Source: Nitrospira sp. (GTDB lineage Bacteria > Nitrospirota > Nitrospiria > Nitrospirales > Nitrospiraceae). Taken from it: a stretch of DNA of 64,000 bases. Positions 18,754 to 28,684 of this stretch are shown here, piece after piece. The position numbers and the translations under genes were made by a program. The first letter of the stretch is position 1; every line of letters starts with the position of its first letter. The notes under the pieces are model-generated. The model was given only the letters and a program-made list of their open reading frames with translations, was not told the DNA's origin and searched no databases. The DNA is taken from assembly GCA_022226935.1 (NCBI GenBank), contig CP092081.1, positions 2,530,846 through 2,594,845 on the forward strand. The letters run 5' to 3'.

Positions 18754-19994
18754 GCCGGTTTTCCTGCCATCCACCGGCTTGCCTTCGCTATGGCCTGGTA
18801 GCTTTCGCCATGCTGGTCTGCTTCAATCTTGCCGGCTGCCTCCACACCATGGAGGCCATTGATCCGAGAGCCTTGCCAATCACGACCGCACCGGCGCAAC
18901 GATTGCAGACACACGTGTCCTTCCTCGCGAGCCCTGCGCTGACCGGCCGCCAACCGGGAACGCCAGGCAACCGCCAGGCCGCGCAATACATCGAGGAACA
19001 ATTTCGCCTGGTCGGGCTGCAGCCGCTTACCTCACTTGGCAGCTATCGACAGACCATTTCCGATCGGATAGGCGACAACGTCATCGGAGTGATCCCGCCG
19101 ATCAATCACACCGCTCGCACCCGCTGGATTGTGATCGGGGCTCATTACGATCATCTGGGATATCCCTTCCTTGGAGCCGACGATAATGCGTCCTCCATCG
19201 CCATCCTGATCGAGACGGCTAGAAACCTGACGGGGCTCTCTCGCTACGGCATCATGTTTGTCGGGTTGAATAGCGAAGAGTCCCCCTACTTCGGCACGGC
19301 CGACATGGGATCACAGTTTCTATTTCACCACTTGCCTCCGGAAGTCGGCGCTGCAGAGAATCTTCAAGCCGCGATCATCATGGATTTGATGGGAGGCGTG
19401 CATTGGGCTCCGCTCAAGGATGCGATCTTTGCCACCGGCGCAGAGAAAAGTCCTGAACTGTATCGACGGGTCACTCAAACCCAGACCTCATCCCTCAAAG
19501 TGTACCCCGGGGGAATCCATCTCGTGGAAGAAATTCCTGATCACGGCCACAAGGCCTTCAGCGACTATGACGTCTTCCGCAACCATCAGACCCCGTTCCT
19601 GTTTCTCTCCGCGGCGCGCTCACCCCGTTACCACACGGCAGGCGACGTCGCGAGCACGCTCAACTACGAACGCATGGCCGCGACTGTGGAGTGGCTGCGC
19701 CATCTGCTCGCGCTGATGGGGCAGGACGAGGCACCCTATTCTTTTGATGCGCACCGGGTGGAGTTTGCCGATGAAGTGGCCTCGTTCCGCAGCCTCGTGG
19801 AGCAGGCGATTCACGAGGAGACGCGCATTCCAGGGACATCACGCTGGTCGTTGAGAAAATTGAAGCAGGACGCTGAATGGCTGCGAGAGGTCCGAGGATC
19901 CGCCCCGACGCCGCAACACTTGGAGCGGCTGGAGCGAATTTCTATTCGTGTCCAATGCCTGATGGCCGACTATTCCGGCTGTTTTACGTTTTAA
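18750..19994 (+). CDS. M28-family metallopeptidase, lipoprotein
   Basis: 414 residues. A GTG start at 18750 overlaps the ftrB stop (GTGA). A lipoprotein signal follows, with hydrophobic core LVAFAMLVCFNLAGC and lipobox Cys. The peptidase domain has the M28 di-zinc ligands in order: GAHYDHLG (His), GADDNASS (Asp), NSEESPYFGT (Glu pair), MDLMGG (Asp) and RYHTAGD (His). It probably acts as an aminopeptidase on the outer face of the periplasm. The C-terminal 100 residues are an extra helical region without motif. Coupling to a thioredoxin-system gene is unusual and has no obvious functional reason. Confidence 0.88.
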   Translation: MSRFSCHPPACLRYGLVAFAMLVCFNLAGCLHTMEAIDPRALPITTAPAQRLQTHVSFLASPALTGRQPGTPGNRQAAQYIEEQFRLVGLQPLTSLGSYRQTISDRIGDNVIGVIPPINHTARTRWIVIGAHYDHLGYPFLGADDNASSIAILIETARNLTGLSRYGIMFVGLNSEESPYFGTADMGSQFLFHHLPPEVGAAENLQAAIIMDLMGGVHWAPLKDAIFATGAEKSPELYRRVTQTQTSSLKVYPGGIHLVEEIPDHGHKAFSDYDVFRNHQTPFLFLSAARSPRYHTAGDVASTLNYERMAATVEWLRHLLALMGQDEAPYSFDAHRVEFADEVASFRSLVEQAIHEETRIPGTSRWSLRKLKQDAEWLREVRGSAPTPQHLERLERISIRVQCLMADYSGCFTF

Positions 19995-20030
19995 ATCTGC
20001 GGTGACTTACTGCGGTCACGGATCATGCGC

Positions 20031-20516
20031 TTATTGCCATCCGTCGGTCTCGTACCCCTTTTCCTTCAGACAACGTTCAACGAAGGCGGCATAGTCCTGT
20101 TGCGGTTGTAAGGGCTTGTAGGTCCCGGCGAACAGACCCAAGACCCCGCCGACCGCCCCGCCTGCGGCGGCCCCGATGGCGATACCGGTTGGCCCGCCGA
20201 CTAACCCTGCCGAGGCTCCTACTGCCGCGCCGCCGATGACTCCTAGCGCGGCGCCGGCGCCGGCATTTCCGCTCCGATTCGCTCCATGCTGCAATCCGGA
20301 CCGCTCCGCTTTCACCCCACAGACTGCGGCTTCATCCCGGGCTTGTTGCTGTCCGTGGAGCTGTAAATAGGTCGTCGACTTGAAGATGGGTTCCGGCCCT
20401 GCACAACCAGTCACGGTCAGGACGATCAGAGCCATTACGCATCGAGACATCGTCGATCCGATTTTTTTCAGAAGAGGCCGCCGCTGCCATACCCCGACAT
20501 CCGACTCACCAGGCAT
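20031..20516 (-). CDS. Glycine-zipper lipoprotein
   Basis: 161 residues from an ATG with GAGGAC just upstream; a later ATG at 20450 is a second candidate. Both give a lipoprotein signal ending VLTVTGC. After a polar stretch comes a long glycine zipper (GAALGVIGGAAVGASAGL, then GIAIGAAAGGAVGGVLGLFAG), which can insert in or stack on membranes. The C-terminus QDYAAFVERCLKEKGYE is typical of this lipoprotein class. Related proteins sit in the outer membrane. Last gene of the minus-strand run starting at 26508. Function unknown. Confidence 0.75.
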   Translation of the reverse strand: MPGESDVGVWQRRPLLKKIGSTMSRCVMALIVLTVTGCAGPEPIFKSTTYLQLHGQQQARDEAAVCGVKAERSGLQHGANRSGNAGAGAALGVIGGAAVGASAGLVGGPTGIAIGAAAGGAVGGVLGLFAGTYKPLQPQQDYAAFVERCLKEKGYETDGWQ

Positions 20517-20571
20517 AACGTCCTCGCAGCAATAGTGCCTCACGCATTCAGGAGTGCGACCCAACCGCTAC

Positions 20572-20922
20572 TTACTCAAGTTGGAGTTGTGCGCGCACCT
20601 GTTCGGCAGAACGCCCCCTCACTAAAATTCGCTTCTGACGGCTACTCGCCCCGCTGAGAATCTCGACGGCACTCAGCGGCAAGCCACATGTACGGGACAG
20701 GAACCGGCATAATTCCTCGTTCGCCGCACCATCGGCTGGCGGGGCTGCCACACGAATTTTAATCGCATGACCGTGAAGCCCTGCGCATTGCGTCCGGGAA
20801 GCTTTCGGCTGGACATGAACGGAAATGACGGCGCCCTCGGGTGTGGTGCGAACGACCTGCTCTGCTGCCGCGGGTTTGGACTCCCGCCAGGAATTGTGGG
20901 TGGTCACAACATTGTGGAGCAC
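20572..20922 (-). CDS. DUF167 / YggU family protein
   Basis: 116 residues. The conserved DUF167 core is clear: VISVHVQPKASRTQCAG, then IKIRVAAPPADGAANEEL, and VEILSGASSRQKRILV. The family is small, cytosolic, widespread and of unknown function. The first 25 residues are outside the domain and the real start may be further in. It lies between the CbbQ-like ATPase gene (31 bases upstream) and the glycine-zipper lipoprotein gene. Confidence 0.88.
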   Translation of the reverse strand: MLHNVVTTHNSWRESKPAAAEQVVRTTPEGAVISVHVQPKASRTQCAGLHGHAIKIRVAAPPADGAANEELCRFLSRTCGLPLSAVEILSGASSRQKRILVRGRSAEQVRAQLQLE

Positions 20923-20953
20923 GCAGAGTCGGTGAGGCGCAAAGAACGAACAG

Positions 20954-21793
20954 CTAGAAAACCGCTTTCACGACCTCGATGATGCTGCGCACCATGTCCG
21001 GGTCATCGGTAATCGGCCTGGCAATCGCGACATCGCAGGCTCGATCCGCAGGCACGCCCTGCTTGATCAACGTCGCCGCATAGATCAACAATCGCGTGCT
21101 GACGCCTTCTTCAAGCCCGTGATTCTTGAGGTTGCGGACCTTCTCGGCAATTTTGACCAGCCGCTGGGCGATCTCGGGACTGACACCGGCCTCATGCGCC
21201 ACGACCCGGCTCTCGACATCCGGCAGCGGATAATCGAACTCGATGGCCATAAACCGCTGTTTGGTGCTTTGCTTCAGATCTTTCAGAATGCTTTGATAGC
21301 CAGGGTTGTAGGAGATCACCAGCATGAACTCATCCACCGCCTCGATGACCTGCCCTTTTTTTTCAATCGGCAGCAGCCGCCGGTCATCGCTCAGCGGGTG
21401 GATGATGACCGTCGTATCTTTACGCGCCTCGACGATTTCGTCCAGATAGACGATCGCTCCCTGCTTCACGCCGAGGGTCAGCGGACCATCCATCCACACC
21501 GTCTCCTGCCCCTTCAAGAGATAGCGGCCGACAAGGTCGGAGGCGGTCAAATCCTCGTGGCAAGCCACGGTAATGAGCGGGCGCCCCAGGCGATAGGCCA
21601 TGTGCTGGACGAACCGGGTTTTCCCGCAGCCCGTGGGGCCCTTGAGCATCACCGGCATGCGGCTCTGCGCCGCAATGGTAAAGAGCCCGACCTCGCCCCG
21701 CACGTCGGCGTAAAACGGTTCACGCGCGATCCGGTACTGGTCGATGTCTTGTGCCTGCCCTTTCGGCGCCGTCGCTGCTCGCCCCTCGCTCAT
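20954..21793 (-). CDS. CbbQ/NorQ-type MoxR AAA+ ATPase
   Basis: 279 residues. Walker A is [13 protein letters not shown], Walker [14 protein letters not shown], followed by [11 protein letters not shown], and sensor-1 [10 protein letters not shown]. The C-terminal CbbQ_C region reads [15 protein letters not shown]. This is the CbbQ/NirQ/NorQ branch of MoxR ATPases, which partners a VWA protein (CbbO/NorD) to activate metalloenzymes such as cNOR or Rubisco. The likely partner is the VWA gene at 15136-18174. The ATG at 21793 has AGGAG seven bases upstream; the open frame extends further to 21838. Confidence 0.92.
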   Translation of the reverse strand: MSEGRAATAPKGQAQDIDQYRIAREPFYADVRGEVGLFTIAAQSRMPVMLKGPTGCGKTRFVQHMAYRLGRPLITVACHEDLTASDLVGRYLLKGQETVWMDGPLTLGVKQGAIVYLDEIVEARKDTTVIIHPLSDDRRLLPIEKKGQVIEAVDEFMLVISYNPGYQSILKDLKQSTKQRFMAIEFDYPLPDVESRVVAHEAGVSPEIAQRLVKIAEKVRNLKNHGLEEGVSTRLLIYAATLIKQGVPADRACDVAIARPITDDPDMVRSIIEVVKAVF

Positions 21794-21901
21794 TCCGCCA
21801 CTCCTGCCTGAAAATGAATAAAGTGCATGGTGCGCCACGATAAACGGAAACCGGCAGGAAGTTCAAGCGACCGACGAACAGCGCCGGAGCAATCACACCG
21901 C

Positions 21902-24900
21902 TCAGCCGACCTTCGAGCCATCCAGCACTTCGCGAACTTTTTGGGCCAGCGTCGTGGGTGTGAAGGGCTTTTGCAGAAAGGAGTGCTCCGTATCGATACC
22001 GCCTTTGGAGAAGGCCGGGTGGTCCGGGTAGCCGGACATATAAAGCACTTTGACTTCCGGACGGACTGTCGCGAGCTTTTCGGCCACTTCCGGGCCGCTC
22101 ATTTGCGGCATGACCACATCTGTGAGAAGCAAATGGATCGGGCCGGCATGTTTAGCACCGGTCAGCAACGCTTCGATGCCATGTCGAGCTTCCAACACCG
22201 TATAGCCATGGAGACGCAACGTCTCATTGACCAGGCGGCGGACACCCGGTTCATCCTCGACCAACAAGACGGTCTCGCGCCCTCTCACCGAATCACCGCC
22301 CACGGCGACCGATTCGGTTTCCTCGCTCACCGCTTCCACGCGCGGGAAGAAAATTTTAAAGGTGGCCCCCCGACCCGGCTTGCTCTCGACCTCGATGAAC
22401 CCGCCGCTTTGCTTCACAATCCCATAGACCGTCGATAATCCAAGCCCCGTCCCCTTGCCCTTTTCCTTGGTCGTAAAGAATGGCTCAAAGACGTGGGACT
22501 GCGTATCTTCGTCCATCCCATGGCCGGTATCGCGCACGATGAGCGCGATGTACGAACCAGGCTCGGCGCCCATCGGTGGGCGGTTGCGGCGTTGGCCGAA
22601 TTGTACATTGGCCGTCTCGACGGTCAACCGGCCGCCATCCGGCATGGCATCGCGGGCGTTGACGGCCAGATTCATGATGACCTGTTCTACCTGGCCGGGA
22701 TCCGCCTTCAACTGGCCCAATCCCGGATCGAGAACCGTACACAGCTCGACGATGTCTTCACCCAACAAGCGACGGAGCATGCCTTCCATGTTATGGATCA
22801 CTGCATTCAGATCGAGCACCTTCGGGGCGATGAATTGCCGGCGGCTGAAGGCCAGCAACTGCCCGGTCAGACCCGATGCGCGATCCGCCGCCTTTTTGAC
22901 CTCCTCCAGCTCCTTCCGGAATCCGTCGGTCGGCGAGAGCCGGCTCAGCACCAGCTCGCTGTATCCTCGAATCACCGTCAGCATGTTGTTGAAATCGTGC
23001 GCCACGCCGCCGGCGAGTCGTCCGACGGCTTCCATCTTCTGCGACTGCTGAAGTTGCGCTTCCGTGCGTCGCAGCGCATCCTCCGCACGGGCCCGTTCGC
23101 CGAACTGTCCGATCTTGAGGCCGACATCGGCGACCATCTTCAGCAATTGCTCATCCGGCTGTTTGATCTCGCGCCGGAAGAGTTCGATGACGCCTTCGAC
23201 CTCCGTTCCGACTCGAACCGGGAATCCGAAGGCGCCGTGCAGTCCCACGCGTGACGCCGCGCCACCGCGAGGGAAATTCGCTTCCTGCACGACGTCCTTG
23301 ATCCAGGTCGGTTCTCCCCCCTGCCAAATCCGTCCGGGAAGTCCCTTGCCGATCCCGAAGGTATGCCGCCAGGTGTCGAGGACAAATTCTTCGGCATTCA
23401 GCCCCGGTGACTGCCACACATCCAGACAGCGCAGCACGCTGCCCTGCCGGTCGAGTCGCCAGAAGATGCCTAATTCCCATTCCAGGCTTTCGCAGATGGC
23501 CTGCAGAATTTTTGGACCGGCCTCTTCCAGGGTCCGCGATTCCGCCAGCACTCGGGTGACGGCATACTGAGACGCCAGCTGGCGTTCGGTCCGTTTGCGC
23601 GCGGTAATATCGCGAATGAAGGCACTGAAAATATAGGCGTCGCCCAATCTGGCCGGAGAGATGGTAATTTCCACCGGGAATTCATGGCCATCGCGATGAC
23701 TGCCCATCATCTCAATACGACGATTGAGAAGGGCGCCTTGTCCGGTATCGAGGAAATGCCGCAGCCCGCGCTCATGCCCTTCCCGATCCCGAGCGGGAAT
23801 CACCGTATCCGACACGCGACGGCCCAGGGCTTCCTCGCGTTCCCACCCGAAAATGTTGACGGCCTGCGCATTCCAATCCGTAATGATGCCGCCGGCATCC
23901 ATGGAAATCACGGCGTCTAACGCCGTATCGACGATGACCCGGTTGCGTTCCTGGCTCTGCAAGAGGGCCGCCTCCGCCGCGCGCGCCCATTCGCTCTCTT
24001 GCTGCGCCTGACGATGCTGCTCGCGCAATCGTCCGGTGGCCCAGAGCAACAACCCCACCATCGGAAGCCACACCACCACACCGGCAATCCCGAGCTTCCA
24101 CATCATCGCCCGGATCGGCAAAAGAATGACGTCGCGATCCATGCGCAGCAGAATCGTCCACTGCAAGCCGGAATAGTCGCTGTATCCATTGGTCTGGGAA
24201 TACCCTGTCACGACGGGGACATGGCGGCGAGCATGTATTTCTTCAACATATCCCGCCTTGCCTGAACTGCTCCGCACCACCGAGGGCAGATTGAGCTCGC
24301 GCAGATTGACCCGGTCGATACTGGAAGAGGACGAATCCACAAATACCAGCCCGCCCTTGGTCAGAAATTGATATTCGAAGGGACCGGCCGCGCCGTCGGT
24401 TTGCTGAATTTCGCGCACCGTTTCAATGAGCACATCTTCCAGCATCGGCAGTCCGATGCGGGTCGTGACGGCGCCGAGAAACTGCCCGCCGACGCTGAGA
24501 ATGGGTGCGGTAAAGGCGATTGACTCGATCTTGTGATTCGATTCATGGATCTCGACTTCATCGACCTGCACCGTGCCGGTCTGCCGCACCCGGTCGAACC
24601 AACCGCTCCGGCTGTAGTCCTGGCCGATGGCGGACGAATCCGTCGCGGCAATCATCCGTCCATGAGAATCCGTCACTCCCAGCCAGAGATAGACCGGCGC
24701 ATAGGTCTCTTTCATCCACTGCAGATATTCATTGATATATTTTTTATCGACAGCCCGGTCGGTGAACGCGCGCGCCATCATGCGCACGTCCGCATGGCGC
24801 TCGAAGAGCAAGCGGTCGAGTTTGTCCGCGATCTCCGCCGAGGCGAGCGTGAGATTTTCTCCGGTCGCCTCCACCATTCGCACCTCGATCGACCGCAACA

Positions 24901-25003
24901 TGACCACGCCGATTACCAGCGCCACAATCGTCATGCCCACGATCAACACGGGAAGCCACGGATAGGATCGGCGGGGGAAACCTGGAAGGGGCGAGGCCGT
25001 CAT
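21902..25003 (-). CDS. Hybrid sensor histidine kinase (Cache-PAS-GAF-HisKA-HATPase-REC)
   Basis: 1033 residues. TM helix 17-36, a periplasmic Cache-like sensor (40-300) containing WLGVTDSHGRMIAATDSS, second TM about 303-323, PAS (about 350-470, DITARKRTERQ at its end), GAF (about 490-640), HisKA with phospho-acceptor His669 in GGVAHDFNNML, HATPase (N box NLAVNARDAMPDGG, G boxes), and a C-terminal receiver with Asp962 in LLTDVVMP. It should autophosphorylate on an external small-molecule signal. Its start overlaps the YkgJ-DUF2156 gene stop by four bases (ATGA), so the two are coupled. No separate response regulator adjoins it. Confidence 0.93.
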   Translation of the reverse strand: MTASPLPGFPRRSYPWLPVLIVGMTIVALVIGVVMLRSIEVRMVEATGENLTLASAEIADKLDRLLFERHADVRMMARAFTDRAVDKKYINEYLQWMKETYAPVYLWLGVTDSHGRMIAATDSSAIGQDYSRSGWFDRVRQTGTVQVDEVEIHESNHKIESIAFTAPILSVGGQFLGAVTTRIGLPMLEDVLIETVREIQQTDGAAGPFEYQFLTKGGLVFVDSSSSSIDRVNLRELNLPSVVRSSSGKAGYVEEIHARRHVPVVTGYSQTNGYSDYSGLQWTILLRMDRDVILLPIRAMMWKLGIAGVVVWLPMVGLLLWATGRLREQHRQAQQESEWARAAEAALLQSQERNRVIVDTALDAVISMDAGGIITDWNAQAVNIFGWEREEALGRRVSDTVIPARDREGHERGLRHFLDTGQGALLNRRIEMMGSHRDGHEFPVEITISPARLGDAYIFSAFIRDITARKRTERQLASQYAVTRVLAESRTLEEAGPKILQAICESLEWELGIFWRLDRQGSVLRCLDVWQSPGLNAEEFVLDTWRHTFGIGKGLPGRIWQGGEPTWIKDVVQEANFPRGGAASRVGLHGAFGFPVRVGTEVEGVIELFRREIKQPDEQLLKMVADVGLKIGQFGERARAEDALRRTEAQLQQSQKMEAVGRLAGGVAHDFNNMLTVIRGYSELVLSRLSPTDGFRKELEEVKKAADRASGLTGQLLAFSRRQFIAPKVLDLNAVIHNMEGMLRRLLGEDIVELCTVLDPGLGQLKADPGQVEQVIMNLAVNARDAMPDGGRLTVETANVQFGQRRNRPPMGAEPGSYIALIVRDTGHGMDEDTQSHVFEPFFTTKEKGKGTGLGLSTVYGIVKQSGGFIEVESKPGRGATFKIFFPRVEAVSEETESVAVGGDSVRGRETVLLVEDEPGVRRLVNETLRLHGYTVLEARHGIEALLTGAKHAGPIHLLLTDVVMPQMSGPEVAEKLATVRPEVKVLYMSGYPDHPAFSKGGIDTEHSFLQKPFTPTTLAQKVREVLDGSKVG

Positions 25004-26508
25004 CGTCTGAACTCCGTCACAACATAATTCGGCACCAATCGGGCAGGATGGTACCCGCGCTTGGCTTTCGCCAGACTCGGAAGACCGGAATCATCCATCG
25101 TGTTGATCCAACATGCGCCTTTGGCGAGCGCTTGGCGACAGAATTCACGAAACACGAACGCGCCCGCCCCCACCATATCCCGATCCGCCACTTCCAGCAA
25201 GACACAGAACACTGATTGATTGAGCCACAACCCCATCGTATAGGCCCGAATGCGCCCCCCGACTCGCACCACTGCTCCGGTCAGCCCCAACTCACTATAT
25301 GCCGACAACGCTGTCTCATGGGCTCCGACGGCATCATCCAGGAGAGCATTGGCCCACTCACTCGATCCAGACCGCAGCTTCTGTTCTCTCCATTCACGAA
25401 ACAGACTCGCACAAGCCGTCTGATCGCGTGCATCGTAGGGTTCCAGCACCCCGCCATGTTCGCGCATGAAGCGATTGCAGGCTGCGCGCGGTGATCGATA
25501 GGCTTCTCCGGCAAGGTCGACCAGATCGGCAGCAGCATACAGATAGTCCGGCTCTTTTGGGGTGACCTCATACCCCAACATTCGCAAGGCGGGAACGCAG
25601 GCTTCCGGAACATTGTCCATCCTGCTGACAGGAGACTCGCCGTTCCACTCGCGCATGACGCGAAACGCCTCAGCCGTCGCCTGATCAAGAGGCCCCCTCC
25701 CTAAAGGAGGCAAGGCCAAGAATATCCCGTCTGGTGATTCGGCGAACAAGCACAGATGCCCCTCTAGGTCGGCCCATGTATACGTCAACCGGTGTCGCCA
25801 GATGTAATGGTAGGCAAATGAAGCCGCGGCGAGGGGAGTTTCCTGAAAGCCGGCGGTGACGGCCAAGGCGGCCTCCATGCGCCCTCGGTCCTGAATGGTC
25901 AGCGGTTGCCTGCCTATCCGCGTCTTTCCCTGCTGCACACGTTCCGTTACCCTCGCCAATGTCCGCAAAGGAATGACATCGTCCTGAAACCGCCCGATGA
26001 GCCTAGGATACCGCGCGAGCATCGCCACCCGCTCGTCCTGCTCAATCCATTGCGCCACTGCGTCTGCCGCCTGATCAACCAGCGACGCCGAGGCCTCGCG
26101 CATGTACGGACACTTCGTATCCCACCCGAGGAGGACATGGGTGCGCTCGGCATCCCACATCAAGGCAAACGGGTAGAGTCGACAGTCCAGCGGGCGGACC
26201 TCATAAATCCGACAGTGCGAGGTCTCACTGTCAAAGGCCGGGCAGACGTATCCTTCTCCAGCCGGATTCTGCACCAGACTAATTTGTGTGCCTTCGGTAG
26301 CCGGAAACAGTTCCGGCGTGAGACCGGCCGCCAGCGCTGCCCGGATCTCATCGCCGGTAAAAAAGGGGCGCAAGAAGCTGTCTCGCTCGGGAAACCGGCA
26401 ACACACATCGCAGTGAAGACAGGTCGTGCTCGGCACGATCTGCAGGAGAGACTGCCCGACAGGCCGTGTGGGACGCGCCGGGGAGATTGGAACGAGTGGA
26501 CTCGTCAT
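25000..26508 (-). CDS. YkgJ-type cysteine cluster protein fused to DUF2156 domain
   Basis: 502 residues with two parts. Residues 30-115 carry the YkgJ zinc- or iron-chelating pattern: C30xxC33xxC36C37, then Cys89, Cys99 and RPLDCRLYPF with Cys109. Residues about 190-500 resemble DUF2156, the GNAT-like fold of the phosphatidylglycerol lysyltransferase C-terminal region, seen in EAYRSPRAACNRF, FREWREQKL, GAFVFREFCRQ and a final WINTMDDSGLPSLAKAKRGYHPAR. No membrane helices, so it would act in the cytosol. The substrate is unknown; a transferase with a metal-binding or Fe-S regulatory domain is the simplest reading. Coupled to the downstream sensor kinase. Confidence 0.8.
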   Translation of the reverse strand: MTSPLVPISPARPTRPVGQSLLQIVPSTTCLHCDVCCRFPERDSFLRPFFTGDEIRAALAAGLTPELFPATEGTQISLVQNPAGEGYVCPAFDSETSHCRIYEVRPLDCRLYPFALMWDAERTHVLLGWDTKCPYMREASASLVDQAADAVAQWIEQDERVAMLARYPRLIGRFQDDVIPLRTLARVTERVQQGKTRIGRQPLTIQDRGRMEAALAVTAGFQETPLAAASFAYHYIWRHRLTYTWADLEGHLCLFAESPDGIFLALPPLGRGPLDQATAEAFRVMREWNGESPVSRMDNVPEACVPALRMLGYEVTPKEPDYLYAAADLVDLAGEAYRSPRAACNRFMREHGGVLEPYDARDQTACASLFREWREQKLRSGSSEWANALLDDAVGAHETALSAYSELGLTGAVVRVGGRIRAYTMGLWLNQSVFCVLLEVADRDMVGAGAFVFREFCRQALAKGACWINTMDDSGLPSLAKAKRGYHPARLVPNYVVTEFRR

Positions 26509-26590
26509 GAGCTGGCGCGCATTGTACCACTAACCCGTGCGTCGTCCTACTAGCCCACACCAGTGCCATCACGAGCGACCTCCATGGCAA

Positions 26591-28246
26591 ATGGGAAGAG
26601 ACGCCGGTGCGCATCCCTGGCGCCTCGCCGACTTGTACCAGTGCAAGAGGCCATGGTACGATTTGCTCCACCTCGAATCAGACCGCGACTGCGAAGCAGG
26701 CGACTGCGCTGCGAGCATCGAGGATATTGCATTGGCACTGGCACAACATTCACGTGAGCCATTGAACTCCGACGAAGCCCGCCGACGTTGTCTCGCAATC
26801 CGTGATGCGCTCGTTCACGCCGGAGTCTATGGCTCGGCCGAAGCGGAACAGGGCACAGCCACGGCCGGTTCTGGAGTGTCGCCGATACACTTCCGCCTCT
26901 CCCCGACACCTTTCCCGCTTTCTTCGTCTGAAGTCATATTTTTTCAGCATTTGGGGCAAGATCTCCTGGCCTTTTACCGGGCATTGAACCGTCTGTATCA
27001 GGACAGTATCCGTGGGACCCAGCCTGGTTGGGTTGCGGCCTATCTCGATCAGGGCAAACCGGAATCCCTCATCACCTTTAGTCGGATGAACCGGTTTCGC
27101 AATCTGATACCGGGCATCATTCGACCGGATGTGATCCCCACTGCCGACGGCATGGTCATCACGGAGCTCGATTCCGTCCCCGGGGGCATCGGCCTGACAG
27201 CTTGCATGGCACGCGCCTATGATGATCAGCTCGCGGCCGCTTCTTCGTCCGCTTCCGCACCATCCGAACGGTCTCCCCTGATTGCCGGCCGTGACGGCAT
27301 GTTGCAAGGGTTCGCCGCGATGCTGCGCGCGCAACAGGGCGACCTGGAGGGTTGTCTCGCGATTGTCGTCTCCGACGAGGCAAAGGAGTACCGACCGGAG
27401 ATGGAATGGATGGCTCAGCGCTTGCGCGACATCGGTATCCAGGCGTCTTGCGTCGAGCCTCGGGCAATTCGTTGTACCGATGAAGGGCTGTTTCTCCAGG
27501 ATGAACAAGGATCGCGGCCGATCGGCTTGCTCTACCGCTTTTTTGAACTCTTCGACCTGAAGAACATCCCGAAAGCCGAGCTCATGATGTATGCTGCCAA
27601 GAAAGGACAGGTGGCCGTCACACCGCCTTATAAGCCGGCCTTGGAGGAAAAGCTAGCGTTCGGGCTGTTCCATCACCCCGAGCTCGAGCCATTCTGGGAG
27701 CAGACATTGGCCGCCGAGACGAGAACGACTTTGCGGCACGTACTCCCTCGAACCTGGATTCTCGACCCGCAACCGGTGCCGCCGACCGCAATCATCCCGC
27801 ACCTCCTCATCAGCGGGCGGGCCGTATCGGACTTTCGCCGGCTGGCCCACACGACTCAAAAGGAACGGCAACTGGTGCTCAAACCCTCCGGATTCTCCGA
27901 ATTGGCCTGGGGCAGCAGAGGCGTCTCCATCGGGCACGACCTGCCACAAGTCGAATGGGCCGCCGCCTTGGAGCACGCGCTACAGTCATTCCCGACGACC
28001 CCTTACGTCCTGCAAGAATTCCACAAGGGCCGCTTGTTCGACGCGTTCTATTGGGATGAGCAGCGAGACACGGTGGTGCCAATGTCGGGGCGCGTTCGCC
28101 TTTCTCCATATTATTTTGTCGCCGGCGACAAGGCTGAACTCGGCGGGATCCTTGCGACACTCTGTCCCGCCAATAAGAAGATCATTCACGGCATGGTCGA
28201 CGCAATCATGGCGCCCTGTGCGATCGCGTCGAGCTTGCCCGCGTAG
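26591..28246 (+). CDS. Uncharacterised protein, possible ATP-grasp-like ligase
   Basis: About 551 residues (569 if GTG 26537 is used; neither start has a clear ribosome-binding site). Mid-protein motifs such as ITELDSVPGGIGLTACMARA and LVLKPSGFSELAWGSRGV are reminiscent of circularly permuted ATP-grasp enzymes (glutathionylspermidine-synthase-like), including a Lys followed by a glycine/serine loop, but I cannot confirm the fold by eye. No signal peptide or transmembrane segment. It starts divergently from the YkgJ-DUF2156 gene and heads a plus-strand run through 33640. An ATP-dependent carboxylate-amine ligase is the working guess. Confidence 0.6.
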   Translation: MGRDAGAHPWRLADLYQCKRPWYDLLHLESDRDCEAGDCAASIEDIALALAQHSREPLNSDEARRRCLAIRDALVHAGVYGSAEAEQGTATAGSGVSPIHFRLSPTPFPLSSSEVIFFQHLGQDLLAFYRALNRLYQDSIRGTQPGWVAAYLDQGKPESLITFSRMNRFRNLIPGIIRPDVIPTADGMVITELDSVPGGIGLTACMARAYDDQLAAASSSASAPSERSPLIAGRDGMLQGFAAMLRAQQGDLEGCLAIVVSDEAKEYRPEMEWMAQRLRDIGIQASCVEPRAIRCTDEGLFLQDEQGSRPIGLLYRFFELFDLKNIPKAELMMYAAKKGQVAVTPPYKPALEEKLAFGLFHHPELEPFWEQTLAAETRTTLRHVLPRTWILDPQPVPPTAIIPHLLISGRAVSDFRRLAHTTQKERQLVLKPSGFSELAWGSRGVSIGHDLPQVEWAAALEHALQSFPTTPYVLQEFHKGRLFDAFYWDEQRDTVVPMSGRVRLSPYYFVAGDKAELGGILATLCPANKKIIHGMVDAIMAPCAIASSLPA

Positions 28247-28318
28247 GGCGGAGTGAGACCGGCTATGCGCTTATTCTCTCGGTCACCGGCTTTTCACTCT
28301 TTTTCCCAATAGGTACTC

Positions 28319-28564
28319 ATGGCCCTCACCTTCTATCATGTCCGTTGGTGTCCCGATTGCGCGGTCGTCCGGGATCGCCTCGGTGAATTGAACCTGTCCT
28401 ACGAAGACGTGGTCGTGCCGGATTTCCGGCCGATGCGCAAACAAGTCTACGAGGTCTCCGGCCAATATTATGTCCCGGTCTTGAAAGACGGAGACACGGT
28501 GCTTACGGAGACCCACGACATTCTGGCCCACCTGCAGACACACTACGACAAGGCGCAGCCGTGA
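28319..28564 (+). CDS. Thioredoxin-fold protein (glutaredoxin/GST N-terminal type)
   Basis: 81 residues. WCPDC places Cys11 and Cys14 in the redox position of glutaredoxins, followed by YEDVVVPDF, the cis-proline stretch YYVPVLKDGDTVLTET and an ending helix ILAHLQTHY that resembles the N-terminal domain of glutathione S-transferases. It may act as a small dithiol oxidoreductase. It sits 72 bases after the ATP-grasp-like gene and 120 bases before the radical SAM gene. Confidence 0.82.
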   Translation: MALTFYHVRWCPDCAVVRDRLGELNLSYEDVVVPDFRPMRKQVYEVSGQYYVPVLKDGDTVLTETHDILAHLQTHYDKAQP

Positions 28565-28684
28565 AGAGGTCGCCGACACCTGCGGGGCGACCGCTGAAGA
28601 TCACGGAGCAGACCAGATGCCAGGAACAGGCGCCGGCCGATACGGCCGGGCCGGTTGGAACGGCATCAGCGAAAGGATAGACAC

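Noticed and set aside
26537-26591. GTG start at 26537 for the ATP-grasp-like gene
   Set aside because: No ribosome-binding site; kept as alternative, ATG 26591 preferred.
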